From GCA-003244245 sp036501085 (GTDB taxonomy: Bacteria; Actinomycetota; Actinomycetes; Mycobacteriales; Pseudonocardiaceae): a DNA stretch of 10,316 nucleotides. How positions within the stretch are numbered: the first letter of the stretch is position 1; each line of letters begins with the position of its first letter. The notes under the pieces are model-generated. The model was not told the origin of the DNA. It saw only the letters and a list, made by a program, of their open reading frames with translations, and did no database searches. The stretch is taken from assembly GCA_036501085.1 (NCBI GenBank), contig DASYAZ010000115.1:1-10316 (forward strand), given 5' to 3'. Shown here in pieces: positions 4,894 to 10,316 of the stretch. The translations under genes and the position numbers were made by a program.

Positions 4894-6433
4894 CGACGGC
4901 CGGAACTGGGGCCGCGAGGGCAGTGACGAGGAGCAGTGGTGCGAGCGCTGGCCGCACGGCCTGCACCCCGCGGCGGAGTTCTGGGTCGGCGCCGCACAGC
5001 TGTTGCACGACACCGCGCTGGCGCAGGTGCAGGGGGTGGAAGCCGCGATGTCCCGCTCCGCGGACGACGGGACACCGATCACCCCCGAGCTCCGGGGGGC
5101 CTGGACAGTGATCGAGGCGCGGCGCCGCGCGGCGATGGACGTCTTGGGGCGCGTCAAGGACGTCGCCGAATACGGCTCCGAACACGCCGCCACCACCGCA
5201 CGGGCCGCAGAACAGAATCACCGCGACCAGGTCCGAGGGGTCTACCAACACCTCTACGACCCCGACTACTACGCCCACATCGAGGGGGACGGCAGCCAAG
5301 AAGACGCCTACTGCGACACGGTCTACGAACACGCTGAAACGCTGGTCGCCCAGGGGTACACCGCCGAACACCTCGCCGACCTCGACGCCAAGGCGAGGAC
5401 CGAGGAGTCAACGGCGTCGGCCTGGGGGCCGCCCGGCATGACCCAAACGGACCTCCTCCCGGAGGCCTCCAGCATCGACGAGGCGCCGGCCATGACAGCC
5501 GCGCAGCTCCGCGGGGACACAGCGGGAGACCAGGGACTCACGACGGACACCCGCCACGTCGCTGCGTATCCCACCTCCCACGAGTGGCCCCCGGTAGCTC
5601 GGGTCGAGTCCACCCGCGGCAAAGAGATCACCGACGCGCAGCGGTGGGAACTGGCGGACCAGTGGGCTGCCACCGACGTGGCCGATGACCCGGCGGCCGA
5701 TCACGTCGAGTTCTGGGAGACGCAACGAGCCGAGCAGGCGGTGATCAGGGCGTACTGGGCTGCTCAACCACCTGTGGAGACCGAGCAATTCGAGGCCACC
5801 GTCCGCGCTGAGTGGGTCAAAGATCCAGAACTTGAGGCCGTGTGGGATTTCACAGACTACCGACAATTCCGGCTGAGGAACGTTGCTCTCGCGGACAGGT
5901 GGGCGGCAGCGGATGTTGCTGATGACCCGGCGGCTGATCACGTGGAGTACTGGGAGCGGGTTGCTGACGAGGCCGCCGCGCCGGAGTTAGTCCGGGGTGG
6001 GGACCCTGTCCTGGCGGCGAAGACCGAGGCGTCGATGACCGCTCAGGCAGCGGCCACCGAGCAATGGCTGCGCGAGGAAAGGCACCAGCTCTGCGCTGAG
6101 GAGGACTACCCGCAGGAGTGGAGCGTTGCGGATCCGGTTGACGACAGGCCCGCGCCTGCGGAGTTCGTCACCGGTGAGGACCCCACGCCGGAGCAGGAGA
6201 GCTACCCCGCTCCCTGGGATGCCTCCCGATCAGGACCAGCGGTGCCCGATTCCGCGGAGTCGCCGGGAAAAGCGCGGGCCGCTGAGGCGGTCGCCGAGGT
6301 GCACCAGACGGTGGCGGCGGAGCTCCAGCAGGCGACGGATGAGCTGCCGGGTTCCCGGCAGGTCAACGCGCCCGCGGTGGCAGACAACCAGCTCGACATG
6401 ACTAGCACGGACTGCGACGGGGTGGGGGTCTGA
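4880..6433 (+). CDS. Large acidic protein of unknown function with duplicated Trp/Asp module
   Basis: This 517-residue protein starts at ATG 4880, with AAAGGGA (4864-4870) upstream. It is rich in Ala, Asp, Glu and Trp. The N-terminal 170 residues look helical (VYQHLYDPDYYAHIEG, HAETLVAQGYTAEHLADLDA). A central part carries two copies of a 23-residue module, at residues 258-280 and 337-359, with the shared core VADDPAADHVE. The rest is acidic and probably disordered; residues 465-490 could form a helix. No signal peptide, membrane segment or enzyme motif is visible, and I do not recognise a family. Position just upstream of the coupling-protein gene suggests a transfer accessory role, which is inference. 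The middle (about 5750-6000) uses more A/T-ending codons than its flanks. Confidence 0.75.
   Translation: MTRYNDGRNWGREGSDEEQWCERWPHGLHPAAEFWVGAAQLLHDTALAQVQGVEAAMSRSADDGTPITPELRGAWTVIEARRRAAMDVLGRVKDVAEYGSEHAATTARAAEQNHRDQVRGVYQHLYDPDYYAHIEGDGSQEDAYCDTVYEHAETLVAQGYTAEHLADLDAKARTEESTASAWGPPGMTQTDLLPEASSIDEAPAMTAAQLRGDTAGDQGLTTDTRHVAAYPTSHEWPPVARVESTRGKEITDAQRWELADQWAATDVADDPAADHVEFWETQRAEQAVIRAYWAAQPPVETEQFEATVRAEWVKDPELEAVWDFTDYRQFRLRNVALADRWAAADVADDPAADHVEYWERVADEAAAPELVRGGDPVLAAKTEASMTAQAAATEQWLREERHQLCAEEDYPQEWSVADPVDDRPAPAEFVTGEDPTPEQESYPAPWDASRSGPAVPDSAESPGKARAAEAVAEVHQTVAAELQQATDELPGSRQVNAPAVADNQLDMTSTDCDGVGV
5651..5956 (+). repeat. Intragenic duplicated module (two 69-bp copies)
   Basis: Copies at 5651-5719 and 5888-5956 encode 23 residues each, differing at three positions (Q/R, T/A, F/Y). 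They start LADQWAATDVADD and LADRWAAADVADD, and both end HVE-F/Y-WE. At the DNA level I count eight synonymous codon changes against three amino-acid changes. The duplication is therefore old and the protein sequence has been kept. Confidence 0.8.
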
Positions 6434-6634
6434 GTGATGTTGAGCATTTTTTCGTGGTCCTGGTGGTCGGGTGAGCCTGAGGCGCCGAAGGCGCGGGTCG
6501 CGGTGCAGGCGGCGCATCAGGCGGTCGCGCTGAACACCGCACAGCACCGGGCTGGGCAGCAGAACCCACCGACCTCGGGGGTGGTCGCGCTGTCGACGCA
6601 GCGGGCGGTGCGGGAAGGGCCGGTGGCGCAATGA
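6434..6634 (+). CDS. Small protein upstream of coupling ATPase
   Basis: This 66-residue frame opens with GTG 6434 followed by ATG 6437; the true start could be either. The N-terminus is hydrophobic and Trp-rich (MLSIFSWSWWSG), too short for a normal membrane helix. The rest is an Ala/Gln-rich probable helix (VAVQAAHQAVALNTAQHRAG) and a loose tail. It sits one nucleotide after the stop of the 517-residue gene and overlaps the coupling-protein start by ATGA (6631-6634), so it belongs to that operon. No family was recognised. Confidence 0.6.
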   Translation: MMLSIFSWSWWSGEPEAPKARVAVQAAHQAVALNTAQHRAGQQNPPTSGVVALSTQRAVREGPVAQ

Positions 6635-8394
6635 CCCGGACTCGGTTCACCCTCGGCGCTGTCACCTTCGCCGCCGGGATCATCGGGTGGTGCACCCTGC
6701 CGGCCTGGGTGCTGATCCTGGCAGGGCTGGCGCTTGCGCTGGTCGCGGGTGGGTGCGGGTGGGTGCGGTGGCGGCATCGGGGCGCCCAGTCGAGGGTGCA
6801 TCGGTGGAACCAACGGAGCGTCAAACACCACGGGATGGCCGGCCGGTGGCAGTTGTGGTGGCACTCCAGCGCGTGGGCGATGCGCCGCAAAGCCACGGTG
6901 CTGCGACCATCGTTCACAACACTGTCGTGGTGGGAGCGGTGGCGGGTGCCGGTCACCGAGTTCGCGGTGCCGTTGACCCGGGTGGGGTGGTGTCGGGTGT
7001 GGGCCCCGATCGAGGAGGTGATCGCGCAGTACGGACGGCCACGGCGCGGCAAGACCGGACAGTTGCTCCACTGGCTGCTCGATGCCCCCGGTGCGGTGCT
7101 GGCCACGTCGACGAAGGTGGACCTCTACCACCTCACCCAGGGTCTGCGGTCTGTGCGGGGCCCGGTGTTCGTGTTCAACCCGACCGGGATCGGGGACCTG
7201 CCGACCACGATCACGTTCGACCCATTGTTCGAGTGCCAAGACGCCCAGCGGGCCGAGGAACGCGCGATCGATTTGATCTCGGGGGGGTCTGCGCATTCCA
7301 GTGATGAGGGCAAGCGCTGGGATGAGCAGGCGCAGCGGGTCCTGACCGGGTTACTGCACGCCGCGGCGTTGGGTGGGTACTCGATGACCGACGTGCTGAG
7401 CTGGGTGGCCAACCCCGACGAGGCGCGCCGGGAGGTGATGGCGTTGCTGCGGAGATCACCGAGTGCGCATGCGTTCGTGCCTTCGGCGGAGCAGTTCTTC
7501 GACACGAACTCCCGGACTCAGTCCTCGGTGACGTTCACGATCATGCCCGCGTTGGCGTGGCTATCGAACAAACACGCAGTCGCGGCAACCCAGGGCGCGA
7601 CCCGGTTCGACATCGAGCGGATCCTGGCCGATCACGCGACGGTATATCTGCTAGCGGAGCGGGAGTCCCGGATGGGGCCCCTGCTCGCGGCACTGACCGG
7701 GTACATCGCCCGGGAGGCCAAGCGGATCGCGGCCCGCACCCCGGGTGGGCGGTTGGACCCGCCGCTGCGGTTGATCCTCGATGAGGCAGCGAATATCTGC
7801 CCGGTCCCGCTCGATGCCTGGACGTCGGACTTCGGGTCGCACGGGATCACCATCTGCGCGACCTTCCAATCCCGGGCCCAGGTGATCGGCCGGTGGGGGA
7901 GTGCGGGTGCCGGGGCGATCGCGAACAACACCGGCGCCACCGTGCTGCACGCCTACGGATCAGAAACCGCCGACCTGCAGCACTTCGTGACACTGTCCGG
8001 AAACCGGGTGGATGAGCACGGGCACCGGGTGCCGGTGCTCTCGCTGACCCAACTGACGAACCTCCCGCGGGGGACAACCGTGGTGTGGCCCCCGGAAACC
8101 CCGGTCACGATCGGGCGGATGCCCCCCGCGTGGCGCCGGCGGGACCTGCGGGCGCAACTCAGGGCCGAAGGCAGGGCGGCCGCGACTTTGGTGACCGAGA
8201 CCGAGGAGCACCTGGCCGACGCCGCCACCGACGGCGACGCGGAGCAGGGGACCGCCCACACCCCGCCCGGTTCGGATCAATGGGTGGTCGACACCGAGGG
8301 ACTCACCCAGCGGGCGGGAGACCACCCGGGCGCCCAGGCGGCACTGAACGGGCGGGCGAGCGACCACCCGGGAGGCCCTGATGTCACCCACTAA
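6631..8394 (+). CDS. VirD4/TraD-like type IV coupling protein ATPase
   Basis: This 587-residue protein has two N-terminal membrane helices (about 6-24 and 25-45). The Walker A motif is YGRPRRGKTGQ at 134-144 and the Walker B motif is LRLILDEAANICPVP at 379-393, the LDEAAN form typical of TraD/TraG/VirD4 proteins. Further typical elements are STKVDLY (160-166), FVFNPTG, the segment KRWDEQAQRVLTGLLHAAA, and ATFQSRAQ (410-417) near the third motif. The enzyme is a hexameric DNA-translocating ATPase at the inner membrane that links the relaxase-DNA complex to the secretion channel. It belongs to the compact actinobacterial type. The C-terminal 90 residues are polar and disordered, a likely substrate-recognition tail. 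ATG 6631 overlaps the upstream stop, and GGAAGG lies upstream. With the MobF relaxase downstream it indicates single-strand transfer, not the double-strand TraB mode of many streptomycete elements. Confidence 0.93.
   Translation: MTRTRFTLGAVTFAAGIIGWCTLPAWVLILAGLALALVAGGCGWVRWRHRGAQSRVHRWNQRSVKHHGMAGRWQLWWHSSAWAMRRKATVLRPSFTTLSWWERWRVPVTEFAVPLTRVGWCRVWAPIEEVIAQYGRPRRGKTGQLLHWLLDAPGAVLATSTKVDLYHLTQGLRSVRGPVFVFNPTGIGDLPTTITFDPLFECQDAQRAEERAIDLISGGSAHSSDEGKRWDEQAQRVLTGLLHAAALGGYSMTDVLSWVANPDEARREVMALLRRSPSAHAFVPSAEQFFDTNSRTQSSVTFTIMPALAWLSNKHAVAATQGATRFDIERILADHATVYLLAERESRMGPLLAALTGYIAREAKRIAARTPGGRLDPPLRLILDEAANICPVPLDAWTSDFGSHGITICATFQSRAQVIGRWGSAGAGAIANNTGATVLHAYGSETADLQHFVTLSGNRVDEHGHRVPVLSLTQLTNLPRGTTVVWPPETPVTIGRMPPAWRRRDLRAQLRAEGRAAATLVTETEEHLADAATDGDAEQGTAHTPPGSDQWVVDTEGLTQRAGDHPGAQAALNGRASDHPGGPDVTH
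6747..6763 (+). other. Perfect G-quadruplex motif in the coupling-protein gene
   Basis: GGGTGGGTGCGGGTGGG has four G-triplets with loops of 1, 3 and 1 nt on the coding strand, so it is also present in the mRNA. It encodes the Gly-rich end of the second membrane helix (residues 40-45). Folding is predicted from the pattern only. Confidence 0.6.
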
Positions 8395-9001
8395 CCAACC
8401 GGACCCGGGGGAGACCCTGGTGGCGTTCGGGCGGCAACTGGAGCGCCTGACCCGCCGTCAGGACGAGCTGGATGGGTTGCTCACCCAGCTAGCGACCGAC
8501 GTCCAAACCCTCGTGACCAGGGCCGACACCGATAAGGACACCGCCCCCCGGTCGTGGCTCCTCGCTGAGGATGAGGAGCAGGCGGTGGCGGACCTGGTGG
8601 AGCTGACCGGGTGGTTGGGGCGGGTGTACCTGCGCTACCCGGGTGCCGCGCTGCCGTCCTGCTGGTGTTTTCACCCGGCGGTGGTGGAGGAGTTGTGGTG
8701 GCTGCGGCAGGCGCACCGGGAAGCCTACGCCCCCGGCGCCCGCTCCACCCAGAAGGCGGGTGATTGGCACGACCGGTCCCGCCCGGGTGTCGTCGCCCGC
8801 CTGGCGAGTGTCGCCCGGGACTGTGACCTGTCCCGACATATCGAGGGTGGGGACCGGATCCAGGACCCACCCCTGGTGCCACTCGCGGGTGAGGCCGCCT
8901 GGGTCGCCACGCACTGGGTCAACGACGGTACCCCCCTGCCCACCGACGCGCAGTTGGAGGCGGCCCGGTTCGCTGACCAACGCTGGACACTGCGCCGGTG
9001 A
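8381..9001 (+). CDS. DUF4913-type protein of conjugative elements
   Basis: This 206-residue protein shows a short N-terminal coiled coil (about 14-48, FGRQLERLTRRQDELDGLLT). A DUF4913-like core follows: W59, LVELTGWLGRVYLRYPGA, LPSCWCFHPAVVEELWWLRQ, AHREAY and GDWHDRSRPGVVARL. This pattern (LPxCWxxHPxxVxEL ... WHDRxxP) recurs in proteins encoded next to coupling proteins on actinobacterial plasmids and integrative elements; biochemical function is unknown. ATG 8381 has GGAGG (8371-8375) 5 nt upstream and lies 14 nt inside the end of the coupling-protein gene. Its close coupling to that gene suggests an accessory to transfer, perhaps a relaxosome or coupling-protein partner. Confidence 0.78.
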   Translation: MSPTNQPDPGETLVAFGRQLERLTRRQDELDGLLTQLATDVQTLVTRADTDKDTAPRSWLLAEDEEQAVADLVELTGWLGRVYLRYPGAALPSCWCFHPAVVEELWWLRQAHREAYAPGARSTQKAGDWHDRSRPGVVARLASVARDCDLSRHIEGGDRIQDPPLVPLAGEAAWVATHWVNDGTPLPTDAQLEAARFADQRWTLRR

Positions 9002-9687
9002 CGGCGATACCGGGTGTGGTGAACGGGCCCGGCCGGGGTTGCTCGGTGTCGGGTTGTGGGCGGGCGGTGGCTGCGCGGGGCTGTTGTTCGGCGCATTACG
9101 ACCGGTGGTTGCGCACGGGTGACCCCGGCCGGGCCCAGACCCGCCGCCACCGGAACCCGGACAGTTACTGGTCGGTTCGGGCACGCATCCGAACCCAGCG
9201 TGGGCCCGCTTCGGCGCTGGCCTGCACCGATTGTGGTTCCCCGGCCCGGGATTGGTCCTATGACTGGACCGACCCGAACGAGAAGACCGACCCGGGGCGG
9301 GGTTACCGGTACAGCACCGACCTGGCCCGGTACGTCCCCCGGTGCCGGTCGTGTCACCGGCGCGCGACCCGCCGCCGCGGGCGTGCGCTGGACGTCGAGC
9401 AGTGCGTCCGGCTCTACCGCGCCGGCCACACCCTGGCCGGGATCGCGCAGCTCACCGGGCACAGCCGGGCAGAGATCCGCCGCGCCCTCACCGAGTACGG
9501 GATCACGATCAAACCCGCTCACAAACGACCACGCCGAACACACCCTGAAGAACCAACCAAGACCAACGACATCACCAGCACGACACAACCCAAAACCAGA
9601 AACACGACTACAGACAGCAACCAACACCAGACCCGGCAGAACACGAACCGAGACCACCGAACACCACGGACAACGTCAACAGCATAA
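8998..9687 (+). CDS. Two-finger zinc protein with degenerate HNH-like domain and helix-turn-helix
   Basis: This 229-residue protein starts at GTG 8998, overlapping the previous stop (GTGA). Finger one is at residues 15-33 (CSVSGCGRAV...CCSAHYDRW), of the kind seen in endonuclease VII-like and phage proteins. Finger two pairs C76xxC79 with C116xxCH120 (YSTDLARYVPRCRSCHRR), the scaffold of HNH-type nucleases. The usual catalytic His pair is absent; the centre reads SYDWTDPNEK, so cleavage activity is doubtful. A probable helix-turn-helix follows at 132-168 (VRLYRAGHTLAGIAQLTGHS). The last 55 residues are a Thr/Asn/Arg-rich, probably disordered tail encoded by unusually A/C-rich DNA. DNA binding is likely. 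Its place between DUF4913 and the relaxase suggests a relaxosome or regulatory role (inference). Confidence 0.75.
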   Translation: MTAIPGVVNGPGRGCSVSGCGRAVAARGCCSAHYDRWLRTGDPGRAQTRRHRNPDSYWSVRARIRTQRGPASALACTDCGSPARDWSYDWTDPNEKTDPGRGYRYSTDLARYVPRCRSCHRRATRRRGRALDVEQCVRLYRAGHTLAGIAQLTGHSRAEIRRALTEYGITIKPAHKRPRRTHPEEPTKTNDITSTTQPKTRNTTTDSNQHQTRQNTNRDHRTPRTTSTA

Positions 9688-9760
9688 ATATACGAACGCA
9701 TCACACCCATGCATCCCGATTTTCTGGGACACCCGAAAACCCCAAACCACCCAAAACCCC
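9505..9760. other. A/C-rich, T-poor strand-asymmetric stretch
   Basis: From about 9505 the + strand becomes dominated by A and C. In 9541-9660 I count 52 A, 47 C, 18 G and 3 T. The bias covers the 3' end of the zinc-protein gene and continues past its stop, including AAAACCCC at 9736-9743 and 9753-9760. Because it crosses the stop codon, it is not purely a consequence of codon choice. Confidence 0.8.
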
Positions 9761-9805
9761 CGCGTCGCTGACGCGCGCGGACCAAACCCAGGATGGTGAC
9801 GCTGC
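9688..9805. other. Gene-free interval before relaxase, candidate origin of transfer
   Basis: This 118-bp interval lies directly upstream of the MobF relaxase. It contains the AT-rich patch ATAAATATA (9684-9692, reaching into the preceding stop codon), two AAAACCCC repeats 17 bp apart, and a perfect hairpin CGCGTC-GCT-GACGCG (9761-9775). MobF systems often keep oriT next to the relaxase gene, so this is the best candidate in the window. It may equally hold the relaxase promoter. No known nick-site consensus was recognised. Confidence 0.35.
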
Positions 9806-10316
9806 GTGTTGAGCTACAAATCGGGGCACTCGATCGACTACCTGACCGACGCGGTCGCGACCGGGCGGGAGAGCTACTACACCGGAGCCACCGCGGCGGG
9901 GGAACCCCCAGGTCGGTGGTACGGGGCCGGTGCCGCCGCGCTGGGCCTCACGGGCGAAGTCGATCACGAGGTGATCGCGAACCTGTATGGGAAGTTCCTG
10001 GACCCGCGGGACGGCCAGACCGTGCTAGGGCATAAGGGCCGGAAGTATGCAACGCCGGAGGAGTTGTTTGCCAAGGCGTTGGCGGCGAATCCGCATGCGT
10101 CGCCGGAGCAGCGGGAGGCGTTGCGGGTGGTGGCGGAGAACAAGGCCCGGGGCAATGTGGCGTTTCATGATGTGACGTTCAATGTGCAGAAGTCGGTGAC
10201 TGTGCTGCACGCGGCGTTCGAGGCCCAGGAGGTCGCCGCCCGCCGCGCCGGAGACCTCGAGGCGGAGCGGGGGTGGGCGGCGCATCGGGGGGCGATCGAG
10301 GAGGCGATCTGGGCGG
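9806..10316 (+). CDS. MobF (TrwC/TraI-type) conjugative relaxase, N-terminal part
   Basis: The frame runs off the right edge; 170 residues are visible. It begins MLSYKSGHSIDYL, followed by the tandem catalytic tyrosines Y24-Y25 (RESYYTGATAAGEPPGRWYG). Then come GAAALGLTGEVD, the FLDPRDGQT segment, and VAFHDVTFNVQKSVTVLHA, the conserved TrwC motif DxTFsxPKSVsvl, here with Asn-Val-Gln before KS. The metal-binding His triad and the helicase domain expected in this family lie beyond the window. The enzyme nicks oriT, attaches covalently to the 5' end and pilots the strand into the recipient. Start GTG 9806 is set by an in-frame TGA at 9797 and by matching the usual MLS/MLT opening; AGGA (9790-9793) is 12 nt upstream, rather distant. 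Its product would be the main cargo of the coupling ATPase encoded upstream. Confidence 0.92.
   Translation, partial: MLSYKSGHSIDYLTDAVATGRESYYTGATAAGEPPGRWYGAGAAALGLTGEVDHEVIANLYGKFLDPRDGQTVLGHKGRKYATPEELFAKALAANPHASPEQREALRVVAENKARGNVAFHDVTFNVQKSVTVLHAAFEAQEVAARRAGDLEAERGWAAHRGAIEEAIWA

Noticed and set aside
6517..7296. Antisense reading frame of 259 codons
   Set aside because: It lies opposite the coupling ATPase, including its Walker A region; composition is Pro/Arg/His-rich as expected of a GC-rich shadow.
8725..9657. Long antisense reading frame of 310 codons
   Set aside because: It is the reverse of two + strand genes with clear domains, and its length reflects high GC and the T-poor + strand; the translation is Gly/Val/Arg-biased with no recognisable domain.
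9714..9729. TCCC...GGGA hairpin in the candidate oriT
   Set aside because: The stem is only 4 bp with an 8-nt loop, which is expected by chance.
9709..9771. 20-codon frame (MHPDFLGHPK...) in the interval before the relaxase
   Set aside because: It has no ribosome-binding site, Pro/His/Lys-rich content follows from the A/C bias, and it ends inside the hairpin.

Overview
The window is very GC-rich, with strong G/C preference at third codon positions, and every supportable gene lies on the + strand. A WhiB-family regulator, an ECF sigma factor, a DUF2637-type membrane protein and a DUF4913-type protein point to a high-GC actinomycete. The actinobacterial MobF (TrwC-type) relaxase fits best with the Pseudonocardiales or relatives, but that taxonomic narrowing is inference. 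The region looks like the regulatory and DNA-transfer part of an integrative conjugative element or conjugative plasmid. No rRNA, tRNA, CRISPR array, integrase or IS element is visible.

Layout. (a) 1-151: the tail of an unidentified gene, followed by a 13-bp perfect inverted repeat at 191-234. (b) 267-1928: a tightly overlapping regulatory run of a zinc-ribbon protein, a Cys-cluster mini-protein, a WhiB-like protein and an ECF-type sigma factor with an extra C-terminal helical region. (c) 1961-3632: a 50-residue protein, two small membrane proteins that look like diverged paralogues joined by a 17-codon micro-ORF with a good ribosome-binding site, and a four-helix DUF2637-like membrane protein carrying a predicted DNA-binding C-terminus. 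(d) 3632-3900: a mostly gene-free stretch with two possible micro-ORFs and GC-rich palindromes. (e) 3901-4317: ssb, closed by a strong hairpin at 4326-4359. (f) 4399-6634: several small proteins and a 517-residue acidic protein of unknown function with a duplicated Trp/Asp-rich module. (g) 6631-9687: the transfer module proper, with a VirD4/TraD-like coupling ATPase, a DUF4913 protein and a Cys/His zinc protein related to degenerate HNH nucleases. (h) 9505-9805: a strikingly A/C-rich, T-poor stretch running into a short gene-free interval. (i) 9806-end: the N-terminal part of the MobF relaxase, cut by the window edge.

How the parts may work together (inference). The relaxase nicks an origin of transfer, possibly in the A/C-rich interval just upstream. 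The coupling ATPase recruits the relaxase-DNA complex to a secretion channel whose other parts are not in this window. SSB protects single strands in donor or recipient. The Wbl/sigma cassette probably controls expression of the element. Most neighbouring genes overlap by 1-4 nt (ATGA, GTGA or TGATG), so translation is largely coupled along two or three polycistronic blocks.
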